11,019 nucleotides of DNA, from positions 1-11,019 of the forward strand of contig CALSCO010001087.1 of NCBI GenBank assembly GCA_943704415.1, read 5' to 3'. This DNA comes from Parvularia atlantis (taxonomy: Eukaryota > Opisthokonta > Rotosphaerida). Within the stretch, counting starts at the first letter, position 1; the number at the start of each line of letters is the position of its first letter. Made by a program: the position numbers and the translations under genes. Below the pieces are notes generated by a model that was not told the DNA's origin, searched no databases, and saw only the letters and a program-made list of their open reading frames with translations. Of the stretch, positions 1 to 9,900 are shown one piece after another.

Positions 1-133
1 AGAAGATGGTACCGTTTGTGCCCTCGAACGACGCGACGCAGTTGGACCACGAGCCGACCTGAGCGCGCGCGCAGGCCGCGACGGCGAGGACGGCCACGAA
101 GAGCGCGACGACGACGACGGCGACCGCGCGCAT
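1..133 (-). CDS. Secreted protein of unknown function, N-terminal fragment
   Basis: Reading the minus strand from the ATG at 133–131 gives 44 codons that stay open to the window edge, so the gene is cut at its 3' end. The first residues form a typical signal peptide: Met-Arg, then an unbroken Val/Ala/Leu/Phe core of about 17 residues, then Ala-Cys-Ala-Arg-Ala before Gln, with cleavage likely near residue 24. The mature start reads QVGSWSNCVASFEGTNGTIF, containing one Cys and one possible N-glycosylation site (Asn-Gly-Thr). This suggests an extracellular, lysosomal or membrane-anchored glycoprotein, but I do not recognise the family. No intron is needed in the part seen. It is transcribed away from the TFIIA-gamma gene, with 306 bp between the two start codons. 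The signal peptide is seen directly; secretion is inferred. Confidence 0.7.
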   Translation of the reverse strand, partial: MRAVAVVVVALFVAVLAVAACARAQVGSWSNCVASFEGTNGTIF

Positions 134-439
134 GGGGGGCCGATCTTGCTTCGGGGTGTGTGCGGTGCGCTGTGCGCGGCGTGCGGCGCAGCGGTGAGCG
201 CGGCGGGCGACGGCGGCCGAGGGTCACGCGCAGCAGAACGAGAACGAAGCAGCCAACCCCTTCGGCGCTGGAAAAACGCCCGGCGATCTGCAGCTCAGGT
301 TTCGCCCCACTCCAGTGCGCGCCGATGGCTGCAGCTCGCCGTGGGCTAATGTTTTGCCCGTACTTTGCGCTCATCGTCTGTGAGCGCGCATCCAGTGTGG
401 CTGACGTATCCTGCGCCGTCCTCAGCAGAAGCCAGGCGG
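134..439. promoter_or_regulatory. Divergent intergenic region between secreted protein and TFIIA-gamma
   Basis: This stretch lies between two head-to-head start codons and must carry both 5' UTRs and both promoters. Bases 160–235 are almost pure G/C with repeated GCG/CGC units. The least GC-rich patch is about 344–372 (around TAATGTTTTGCCCGTACTTT), 70–95 bases before the TFIIA-gamma ATG, and is the best place to look for its core promoter or transcription start. No convincing TATA box or known factor site was seen. A likely 5' UTR intron at 380–425 is listed separately. Confidence 0.5.
380..425 (+). other. Putative 5' UTR intron of the TFIIA-gamma gene
   Basis: The segment starts GTGAGC and ends CCTCAG, and has GGCTGAC with its branch-site A at 404, 21 bases before the terminal G. 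At 46 nt it matches the architecture of the coding introns in this window. It ends 14 bases before the TFIIA-gamma ATG at 440. It is outside the coding region, so no reading frame tests it; this is inference from motif and length only. Confidence 0.45.
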
Positions 440-930
440 ATGTCGACCTACTTCGCTCACTACCAGGGCTCGACGCTTGGCCAGGCGCTGGCCGACAGCC
501 TGGACGACCTCGTGGCGCGCGCCGAGGTGCCGCCGTACGTGGTGCGTCGTCGTCGTGCCGCCGCTTGCGAGCGCTGATCAGCACTCGACCCAAAAGGCAA
601 AGGCGATCATGGGCCACTTTGACCGCGCCGTCGCGCGCGCCTTCGCCTCGACCGTCAAGAACCGCGTCACGTTCAAGGCGCGGTCGCGTTGACGTGGTGG
701 CTGGCGCGAGGGCTGAACGGCGCACGCGCGCGCCCAGGGCAAGATGAAGACGTTCAAGCTCGTCGACAACGTCTGGTCGTTCTACCTGCGCGACGTCACG
801 TTCAAGATCGAGAACCAGGAGGTTGTGGTGCACGGCGGGCAGATCACGGCGTGCGACGCCAAGAACGCCGGTGCGCGCAGCCGCCCGACCTCTTTTGGTG
901 CTGATCGCAACGCCCGCAGCCACCGCATGA
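440..930 (+). CDS. GTF2A2: Transcription initiation factor IIA small (gamma) subunit
   Basis: TFIIA-gamma (yeast TOA2) pairs with TFIIA-alpha/beta to stabilise TBP on promoter DNA in RNA polymerase II initiation. Four exons: 440–541, 597–677, 738–870 and 920–930, joining to 108 aa plus TGA; human GTF2A2 is 109 aa. The N-terminal helical half (residues 1 to about 50) has HYQGSTLGQALADSLDDLV, matching the family's YR.TTLG.SL.ESLDEL, then FDRAV and KNRV.FK. The C-terminal beta-barrel half has LVDNVWSFYLRDV (family DNVWTF.L.DV) and ends in ITACDAKN (family IVACD.KN). Exons 1–2 and 2–3 join with no gap against the remembered human protein, which fixes both junctions. Introns: 542–596 (GTGCGT, branch GCTGATC), 678–737 (GC donor, see separate entry) and 871–919 (GTGCGC, branch GCTGATC). 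The last exon codes only for the final residues and stop. The start is the only ATG giving the conserved N-terminus. The 3' end converges on the ROD gene. Confidence 0.95.
678..737 (+). other. GC–AG intron in the TFIIA-gamma gene
   Basis: Exon 2 ends at AAG (675–677) and exon 3 starts at GGC (738–740). Only this junction, phase 0 on both sides, keeps the protein colinear with the family between NRVTFK and DNVW. The intron then begins GCGCGG instead of GT and ends CCCAG. It is 60 nt, contains GGCTGAAC as likely branch site, and has an in-frame TGA, so reading through it would truncate the protein. The nearest GT donors give the wrong frame. It is the only non-GT donor I needed among 48 coding introns. 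Confidence 0.75.
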
Positions 931-966
931 CATGCATAGCTCCGCTCCGCCCCGCTCCGCTCTCTC
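931..966. other. 36-bp convergent spacer between TFIIA-gamma and ROD stop codons
   Basis: The TGA of TFIIA-gamma ends at 930 and the TGA of ROD (minus strand) begins at 969, leaving 36 bases for both 3' ends. The spacer is rich in CTCCGC units (CTCCGCTCCGCCCCGCTCCG at about 940–960) followed by a TCTC run. No AATAAA-like signal was seen on either strand. The two 3' UTRs must overlap or reach into the neighbouring coding exon. Confidence 0.7.
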
Positions 967-3410
967 TCATTGTACGACCACAGAAGACGGCAGCAGCTCG
1001 CTCATGCCCAGCAGCGGCAGCGCGCGCGCGAGGTGCTGCAGCTCGCCCTGCTCGCCATCTTCGCCGTCCTGGCCTGCCGCGTGCCACCGGCGCAGGTAGC
1101 GCTCACACAGTTCGTCGGCGTGCTTGAGCCGCTTGGCCACAAGCGTCGCGCGGAGCAGGCCGTGCACGCGGTTGTGCTCGACGATCCAGCGGATAAAGCG
1201 CTCGAGCACCGCGGGCGACTTGGACCTGAGCAGCAGCGGGTACCACTTGCGCGCGTCCAGCACGCCAAAGAGCCACGCGTCGACCTGCATGCGGGGCGGT
1301 CAGCACGCTCGGCGCACAGGAGGTCGCGCACCGGGTGCAGCTGCGCGGGCCGGGCCGGCTCCATCGGCGGCCAGCGAAGCGCGACCACCTGCAGCGCCGT
1401 GTGCACGCTCGCCTCCGACAGCGACGTCTGCGGCACTCGTCAGCGTCAGAGACAACGAAGCGGGCGCGCGCACCTCCAGCTGCGCGAGTTCCGGCACGAG
1501 CGCCGCGGCCGACAGGCGCGCGAGGGCGATTGCGAGCACGGGCAGCCCGCGCGACGCCGCCGCCTGCACGAGCGGGTGCAGGTCCAGCTGCGACAGGAAC
1601 GGGCACGCCTCGGCGGCGGCCAGCAGCGGGTGCGAGTGCACGGCCTCGGGGCGGAGCTGGGCGTCTGCCGCGGGCTACCGGGTGAGCAGGCCGCACGCGC
1701 GCTTGCAGCAGACACGCACCGGCCGCGGACAGGCACAAGGGCGCGATGCTCGTCAGCGCGCCCTGCCACAGTTCCGGCAGGTGCGCCAGGTGCACCGACA
1801 GCGCCGGCTGCGACGACACGTGCAGGAGGAAGCTCAGCAGATCCTGCGTCTGGCGCGCAGGGACGCGTCAGCCGCGGATAGCTGTCCAGTTCAGCCCAAA
1901 CCTTGCCGGCCTTGAGCAGGCCCTGCAGCACCGACGCCCAGAGCTGCACGTCGCTGACGCCGTAGTCGACCATGAGGTTGCCCAGCAGCGGCAACACGTT
2001 CGGCTCGTGTGCGTACGAGCGCCAGAGCGCGCGCACGAGGCCGTTCTTGTCGCTGCGCTCAAACTCGGCCTTGATCTGCGGGATGCGCGCCTCCTCAAAG
2101 TCGCACAGGAAGAGCAGCGTGTTGAGATACTCGCTGCGACGCGACCAGGCGCTTAGGAGTCGCCGCAGCCGGGCCGCACACACGCGCACTACGCACCGCG
2201 CCTGCTCGACCTGCATGACCGCGTTGATCTGGTCCGGCGTCGCGACCGAGAAGAGCACGACGAGCGCGCGCGCCCGGGCAAACTGCGTCACCTTGCGCGA
2301 CTCGTTCTGAGTGTGCGCGCATAAGGCTCCGTCAGCAGCGGCCACGCGCGGTCAGGGGCAAACTAGAGCGCACGCTGTAGACAAAGTGCGTCAGGTGGAG
2401 GACGGTCTGCTCGGGCGACAGCGTGCGCAGCGCCGCTGCGATCTTGCGCTGAAGGACGGCCTCTGGGTGTGCCGCGCCCGTGAAGCCCGCGTGCTGCCAA
2501 CGGTCCGCGTGAACCCCTGGTCGCCGGCGCGTGCGGGGCACCGGCGCACACCCGCAGACACGACGACGGCAGCGTAGACGCGCCCGGCAGCGACGACTTG
2601 AACGCCGGCGCGATCAGCCAGGTCTGCCCGCGCGAGTTGTAAGACATGCTGCGCATATGACCACAGCCGGCGCGCACCGTCACGAGGTGGCTGACGATCT
2701 TATCCAGGGCGATGTTGTGGCGCGCAGCAATCTCGCTCGCGACCGCGCCGATGTCGAATGCGTTGTCCTGCCGCAGCACGGTCATCAGCGCATTCTTACA
2801 AGCCGCAGAAGCTGCGTACCGTGTCGCCGTGCCGGTCAAACAGCTGGCACAGGCACTCCTCGGGCCTGTCCACGAACGGCAGCAGGTGCGACAGCTTGTG
2901 GACCAGCAGCTGCAGCCGCGTCTCGGTCGTCGTGATGGTCGTGCTCAGCCGGGCCGCACTCGCTGCCGCCTGCTCCGCGATGACCGCGCCGTCGGGCGAG
3001 CCGCGCATGCCCGACGCGTGCTTGTTCCACCGTTCGGCAAACACGAGCGCGAGCCGGAGCGCGTTGAGTTGGTCGGCCGGCGCCGACTCGGCAAACAAGT
3101 CCGCGAGGCGCACTGTCGTTGTCATCGCCAGCTGCAGCGCGCGCCGCGTGCCCGGTCAGACGCTGTCGGAACACATGCTGCCGCGCACCTGCGCGTCGCG
3201 GATCTTGCTGAGCAGCGGCTTGACGACCGCGAACGGCGTGCGCTCCGAGCTAACACCGCGCTCGATCGCGGCCACATAAAACTCGTCCGGCTGGATGTTG
3301 AGCGGGATGGCGATAGGCAGTAGCCGGCCCACGTTCTGCAACGTGAGCTCGTCGCGCAGCACGCGCCACGGGTCCGACACGAGCGCGTGGAAGGGCACGC
3401 GCGGCGCGTC
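967..3410 (-). other. KNTC1: ROD module 3: Rod_C domain, exons 34–44
   Basis: Exons: 3410–3189, 3131–2820, 2767–2678, 2623–2552, 2493–2374, 2306–2197, 2133–1902, 1843–1720, 1664–1474, 1427–1332, 1284–967. They encode residues 1639–2266, matching the Rod_C domain (Pfam PF10493 by memory). Diagnostic stretches are VPFHALVSDPW (PFH at 1644–1646), DEFYVAAIERG, ALRLALVFAERW (FAERW at 1743–1747), DIGAVASEIAARHNIALDKI (from 1821), VEQAREYLNTLLFLCDFEEA, LVRALWRSYAHE (about 1979–1990), SDVQLWASVLQGLLKAG and YPLLLRSK. Exons 39–40 join without a gap over at least 20 residues of the human protein, which validates the 63-nt stopless intron at 2134–2196. The last exon ends MSELLPSSVVVQ then TGA. This is the best conserved part and separates ROD from NBAS. 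Confidence 0.92.
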
Positions 3411-3880
3411 CTGCAGTCGCGCGGTGGGTCAGCGGCCCGCTTGCAGCACCGTGCCGAGCAAGGCGCGCACCGCCGCAGCGCGCTGGTGGTGCGTCCGCAG
3501 CACCTCGAGTACGACCACCGCGCGCCGCCACGCGTCCAGCTCGGCCGGCGACGCGCCCGCCGTGAGGAACGCGGGCTGCTCCTGGCGCGCGCGGGCCATC
3601 TCCTTGTGCAGGAACAGCAGGCCTGTGCGGTGCGCGGTGCGCGTCAGACGGCCGCTTGCGAGCGCACCGCGGTGTGCACACACAGTCGTAGTCTGTGGCG
3701 TCGATCAGCGGCACGGCCGCGCGCAGCACGTCGATAAACTTTTCCTTGCTTTCGATGTCGTCGTACACGCCCGCGATGCGGTCGTCGTAGGCCACGCCGT
3801 GGTCTGCAAAGCCGTGAGCACACACCGCTGCTATAGACACGCGCGCACCGGCTGCGGCCCACGGCGCGGATGACGCACAG

Positions 3881-3911
<31 letters not shown>

Positions 3912-6900
3912 TGCCGCCGGCCGCGCGCACGGGCAGCGACAGCCGCACGTACTCCAGCCGCGCCATGTCCTCTGCGTCCAGACATTCAGCCGTCGAGCGC
4001 GGGCCAACTGCAGGCGCAGCGCACCGTGCACGTGGTACGTCTTGCAGAACTGCAGCACGGTCGGGAGGTCCATGCCCGTGCGCTGGAGCAGCTGCGCAAC
4101 GAACGAGCGCGCGTACTCAGTCCGGTTGTTGCCGCTAAATGTGCCCTCGTCGAACGGGATCTCTGTGGCCGCGCATGCAACCCGTCAGCAGCCCACAGCG
4201 TCCGCTCAAGCGTGCCGCACCGAGCGCCGTCAGTAGCTGCCACCAGCGCGCGTTCTCCGCGAGCGACTTCATCTCGACCTGGAACCCGCGGTCCTTCCAC
4301 AGCAGGCCGCACGACAGGCCCACGCCGGCCATCTGCAGCTGGCGGTCGTGGCGGTGTGCGCTAAGCATCATCGCAGCCTGGCGCATCACGCACGGTCAGC
4401 CGCGCGCGGCGCATGCACCACGAGCGAGCGCGCACGTTGAAGCTGCCACGCGCCGTGTCGGCCGGCACACTGACCATGTAGCCAAAGCCGAGGTGGCTGT
4501 CGATCGTGCGCGCCGTGAGCACCTGCGCCGCGCCCGTAAGGCCATCAGCACATGCAGAGCGCGCGTCGAGGCGCACCTTGGCGACGAGGTTGGTGACGAT
4601 GTCGGTGTACTTGGTCACAAACTTCTGCGCCACGCTGCTCGGCGTGGTCTGCACGAGCGGGCGCACGACGCGCTCCTCAAAGTACTTGAGCGTGCGCAGG
4701 GCAGTCTGGTGGGCGCGGGTAAGGTGACTGAGACGCGCAGGTGTCCGCGCCGCGCACGTACCTGGTACGCCGCGTTCTCGATCAGGTGCTTGCCGAGCGC
4801 CATGCCCGCCTGCAGAGAGTCACCCGCCTTGCCCTTGCCGTGCGCCGTCGTGGTCGCGACAGCCGGCTGAGCGACGTCGTCCGCGTCAGGTGCGCGGCAG
4901 TGGCACGCGGCGGCACCTTCAGGAACGTGTGCAGGAGCGACATCGTGTGCGCCGTGCGCAGTACCAGACCCGACTCGTAGAAGAAGCTATCGAGCAGGTT
5001 GTGCTCCTCGTCCTTGGCGCGCTTCTCGGCGTTCTCTGCGGCCGTGCGTCAAGCCTGTGCACGTGCTTGCAGTCGAGAACACGGCTCGCACGCGACTGCG
5101 CCATGGCGTCGTACGCGTCGCACTGGTGAAAGATCGTCGCTGTGAGCTCCATGCGCTTGAAGTTGTCGAGGCAGGCTGTGCATGCGCGCGTGGGTTGACA
5201 GTGTGTGAAGCGCAGACGGCGCGCTACCGGCGATGTTGCTCTCGTCCGCAAAGCGCACGCTCTCGCGCCCGAGCCGCAGCACGGCGTCCGGCAGGAGCAC
5301 GGCGCGCTGGGTAACGGGTGAGCACACGGGATAAGCACGCACAGCACCGCACCTCGGTCACGGCGCCGTCGGCCGCGAGCGCGTGCGGGATCGCCTCGTC
5401 GCTCAGGTAGAAGGCGACCGTGTTGAGCGCGTCGGCGACGGGCCGCGAGACCGCCGTGCTCGCGGCCGAGTTGGTCAGCTCCTGTGCCGTGCCGTCAGCG
5501 CGGGCATCCTTGCTGGCGCGCATCGCACCCGGCAGATCGTCAGCGCTGCGTCCGTGTCGCCCATGCGCGCCGCCGCCTCGGCCACTAGTCCGTTCAACGT
5601 GACGCTCGGCACGCGCAAGATGCTTGCGAGGCTATGCGCAGCACGTGTCAACCGCTGCAAGGGCAGGCGCGACAAGATCCGCACCGGCGCACGCGGTTCA
5701 CGTCAGCCAGGGCCTGGCGCTTGCGCGGCCGCGACTCACTGGCGGACGCCATCGAGACGTCGACGTCAGCGGGCGACCACACGGCGTAGTCCGCCTCGTC
5801 AACGGTCTACGGGGCAAAAAGTCAGCCGCGAGAGCGCATCGGTGCAGCGCGCGCACCAGCGCCGTTGGCGCCGCAGCAATCGCGCGACGCACGGCCGCGA
5901 GCGACACAAATGTCTTCAGAAGGTTGTGGCACGTGCTTGCGTCTGTGTGTCGGCGGCGCGTAAGTGCTGCAACGAGCACGAAGCGACACGCGCACGCACC
6001 TGCCAGATGCACCAGCGGCACCAGCACGCCAAAGTCGCGCAGGAGTGCCACGCAGACGGGCCACTCGGGCTGCGAGCCGGTTGCGGTCGGCAGGGCGGCG
6101 AGCGCGCACTCGGCCAGGCCCAGCAACCGCGCGTGGCCAGCAGCGTCGCGCGAGCGGAAGGCCGTGCCTGCGCATGTGCGCTTGCGAATTAGCGTTGAGC
6201 GTGTGCAGCGGACGCCAGGCGTTCCACCGTCGCTGTTGCTCAGCAGCACCGTGTCATCGTCGAGGTCCGCCTCGAGCGCCTCCTGCAGCCACAGCAGCAG
6301 CTCGCGCGCGGCGTAGGCGGCCTCGTGCTGCGGCAGCGTGGCCAGGAGCGCAGGGATGTCGTCAACGCGGCCCCAGCTGCGCGGCGACCAACTGTCAACG
6401 CCGGCAACGCATCACGTGGCAGCACGCACTGGCACAGATTCTGCAGGCGCAGCGTGTAGGCGTCGAGCTTGCTGAGGTTGTGGAACGCGTTGACGATCTG
6501 CAGCGCATCGGCAAGTGCCGAGGGCTCGATGCGATTGGCGAGGATGAGACGCACGAGCTCTGCGACGCCGTGAGCACACGCTGGCATGCACGTCACAACA
6601 CGCACGCTTGGCCACGGACGGGTCTGCGATCGCCTGCACCTTGACGCCGTACCGCAGCAGCATCTCCTTGAGCTGCATAAGCCGGTACAGCTCGCGCACT
6701 TCGTCTAGCCGCTCGCCCGTCGCGTCCGCCAGCGCCTGCTCGATCAGCGCCTGCACGCCACTCGACCACGGCACGGGCGTCTGCCGCATGACCTCGAGCG
6801 TGACGGCCGCGCGCACGCCGACGTCGCCGATCGACGGTACCGTCGCGAGCACGCGCATCTCCCACGGCGCGCCGGCCAGACCCGTCGCGGCGCCGGCGCT

Positions 6901-9900
6901 CTGTAGCGTCTCGGCACAGTACGCCTGCAGCAGCGCGTCCACGTCCAGGCTGTGGCGCGCGGCGAAAGGCTTAAACTCGCGCTCGATGGCGTCGGCCAGC
7001 AGCTCCGGCGCGACAACGCGGTCGAGCAGGCGGAAGGCTGGCGCAGGGCGCACGTGAGACACGCCACACCGCGCACTTTTGGCGCACCGATCGAGGGCAC
7101 ACGCGACTGCGCATAGTCGCTCAGCGAGACGTGCATCGCGTGCGTGTCGGCTAGGTAGACGAGGTCCTCGAGCTGCGCCTGCGCTCGTAGCGACCGTGTC
7201 AGGGCACAGCGCGGTTGCAAAGCCGGGCACGCACGCGCAGGGTTGTGACGGACGCAGCGACGAGGGCCTCGCCCGCGGCAAACTCCTTCGCGGCGCTGAC
7301 CATGTCGCACTGCGAGACGAGCACGCCTGGCGTGGCTGGCGATGTGAGCGACATCCTACGCAGTCCGCGCGTCAGCTGCGGGGTACGCTGGCCGCAAGAG
7401 CGCGGAGCACGTACAGCGAGGCGCTACCTATGAGGCGCGCGCCACTGACGATGCGCACGATGCTGAGCGCGCCGTGCGGGCGCCGCTCGTGCGCCTCGAC
7501 GCTGCGCGCGCGCGCCTCAACCCAGAGCCGCAGGCGGTGGTGGTCGGCCTTGTCGGTCACGGCCGGCACGACGTCGTCCTGCAGCCACGGCGCGTAGGCG
7601 GCCACGGGCACGGCGAGGGGCAAGCTCTGTAGGATCTCGGTCAGGTCGTGTACGAGGCGTGGCTCAGCTGGCGCGCGCCACGGATGAGCGCAACAACAGG
7701 AGGTCGCGGTGCACGCACTGGCATGGTGCCTGTTCCACAGCACGATGGCCGAGGCGACGCAGCCGCGTGCAAGCAGCTCGGCCATGGCGCACGGCAGTTC
7801 GGCGTCGCGGAACTGGTGCCAATGCGCGCCCGTCGGGACGTCTGCAGCACCGTCGCCGTCGGTCTGCTCGCCGTCGCGAACGAGGTCGCCCCACACGAGC
7901 TGGTACGTGCCGAGACGCGCGATCGTGCGCTGCACCTCGCCGAGTGCGACCTGCGCGGCTAGCGGTGTCAGGACGATTGCAAGGCTAAGCAGCGAGCGCA
8001 CCGGTGTCGCCGTTGAGCCCGCCGACTTGCGCGCGGCCAGCTTGCTAATCAGCGCGCACGCCTCGGCCAGCAGGCGGCTCGTGAGACTGAGCGTGGCCGT
8101 GACGGCGTGGATGCACACGTGCAAGACAAAGGCGTCGTCCTGCGGCACATGAGCCAATGCCCGACGCTTCAACGCGCACAGCCGCACCGTGATCAGCGGC
8201 AGCACGCCCACGATCGTCTGCACGTCGGCCTCGTCCAGCGCCTGCTGCGCAAGCGTGCGCTCGGCGACGACGTGGCCCACGCGCGCCTTGTGCACGAGCT
8301 GCACATCAAGGCTGTTTGACTGCGCGAGCGCCTCGGCCGCCTCAAACTGCTTCTTGTTGAGCAGGTGCTGGAAGCGCTGCAGCGGCACGGCCTCGGACAG
8401 CACGCGCAGGAAGATCTCGGTCGGGCTGGGTGGCGTTAAGCTTTGCGCGTGCAAGTATAGCGGGGGCAGCGCACCCGTGCACATCGACAGCGCCCTCGTC
8501 ATCGCCGTCACTCGCGGGCCCGCTCGCGGCCTCGAGGAAGCTGATGCCCTGCTTCGACAGCGTCTGCGCAGCAGGGTAGCGACGGTGAGCGCGGCAGAAA
8601 CGGCACCGGTTTGCACGAGGGCAAGGCACCTTGACAAGGCGCGTCTGCGGCGAGACCTCCTGGCTGAACATGGGCTTGAGCGACGGCCAGTGCTGCAGGT
8701 CGAGCACGCCGACGCCGTCGCTCTGCCGCGTGAGCGTGACTAACAGTGCCTTGTCCTGCGACTGGCACGTGCAACGTTTCAGCACGACGGCTCATCATGG
8801 CAACGCCCGACGCACAACGTCGGCGGCGTCGGCGTTGACGTCCACGCGCTCCTCGAGCAGCTCAAAGTCGACAAAGACGCGGTCGGCCCACGTCTGCAGC
8901 AGCACGAGCCTGCACGCGCGCCGTGAGCCGTGCGGCGCGAGGCTAAGAGCGCACGGCACACCGGCGGCGATCCCACATCTGCATTGTCCCGTCGACGCCG
9001 AGCGTGAGCAGGAAGCGCCCGTCAAACGAGCACGCGATTTTGGCGAGCGTGGGCCAGGACGCCGGCGCGGCTGCCAGCGCGTCGGTCTGGACAAGGTCGC
9101 TGCCGCGTGCCTTGGTCCACACGGCGACAGCCGCGGTGCCTGCAGAGTGGGTCAGTGGCGCACAGAAACGAGAGCGGCACATGCGGCACACCGTGCCCGG
9201 TGAGGAAGATGTGCGTCACGCCGCCGTCCTGGCCCGCGTCGGTGTGGAACGCGGCCGACGTGATGGCGGTTATGCCTGCGACGCCAACCTTGGCGAGCGC
9301 GATGCCCTGCCTGAGCTGGAGGGCGAGCTGGCTGTTGCGCGCTGCCAGCGCCTGGCGCAGCGCAGCGAGGTCAACGTTGCTGAAGTAGTAGATCAGGTGG
9401 TCACGCAGGACGATCGCGAGGTCCTTGTTGTCGTCGCCCCTGCGTCGATCGCGTGTGCGTCAGGTCGCGTTGCAGCTGCCGCGCACGCGCACATGAAGGC
9501 CATCGCCACGAATGTCGCCGAACCCGCCGCCGGGACCGCGCCCGGCGCGATCTGCTGCGAGAAGATGATGGCGCGCGAGATCGTGTCGACAAAGTGCACG
9601 GCGCCAAGCGCGTCGCCGATGACGACGAAGGTGCCGTCGGGGCTCCACACGGCGACCTCGACGCGGCAGTCTGACCCGTGCGCAGCGATCAGCTGCCATC
9701 GTCGCATCGGCATAGCCGACGCGCGCGCACCGAGCGAGACCGTGGCCAGATGCGTGCTCAGGCGCGCGTCCAGCAACTGCAGCTGCGCATCGCTCACGAC
9801 GCAGACGCCGCCGGCCGACGCGGCCGCAAAAAACGCCGGCTGCTGCTGCTTCTCCTTGTCCTTGTGCACGCCCACCGCCTCGTTTTCCTTGCCGGCGCGC

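Larger units (their letters stand above)
3471..8425 (-). other. KNTC1: ROD module 2: armadillo-like helical solenoid, exons 9–33
   Basis: Exons: 8425–8188, 8139–8002, 7950–7719, 7667–7428, 7326–7235, 7178–7088, 7037–6606, 6559–6436, 6376–6228, 6167–6000, 5942–5857, 5806–5685, 5631–5529, 5481–5353, 5306–5228, 5175–5092, 5035–4917, 4866–4762, 4705–4577, 4522–4436, 4377–4221, 4162–4025, 3971–3849, 3803–3684, 3622–3471. They cover residues 426–1638. Family landmarks include QHLLNKKQFEAAEALA (exon 9), AIVLWNRHHA (exon 11), PWLQDDVVPAV (exon 12), AFRLLDRVVAPELL at 770–783 (exon 15), SALADALQIVNAF (exon 16), YESGLVLRTAHTMSLLHTFL (exon 25), TIDSHLGFGYMVSVP (exon 28) and FCKTYHVHEDMARLEYVRL (exons 30–31). 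This part is thought to bind ZW10. Intron 12 (7327–7427) is uncertain. The 5632–5684 intron could instead use the GTGAAC donor with the TTGCAG acceptor inside this region. Confidence 0.85.

Noticed and set aside
16-747. 243-codon plus-strand frame covering the secreted-protein start and much of TFIIA-gamma
   Set aside because: It is antisense to the signal peptide, crosses the intergenic region and reads TFIIA-gamma in the wrong frame; it is Arg-rich shadow sequence.
970-1881. Open frame of 303 codons on the plus strand, and similar long plus-strand frames such as 9004–10041 (345 codons) and 3870–4364
   Set aside because: They lie opposite ROD exons and introns, have Arg/Ala/Pro/Ser-rich compositions typical of antisense reading of GC-rich codons, and show no family features. 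The minus strand gives a continuous conserved protein.
1446-2345. A 299-codon minus-strand frame as one continuous exon
   Set aside because: It runs through several introns (2134–2196, 1844–1901 and others). The conserved frame is recovered only by splicing, and the read-through parts are Arg/Ala-rich noise.
3870-3915. GAC repeat as a threonine-rich plus-strand protein
   Set aside because: The repeat is in frame with the conserved ROD exon as serine codons; the plus-strand frame has no other support.
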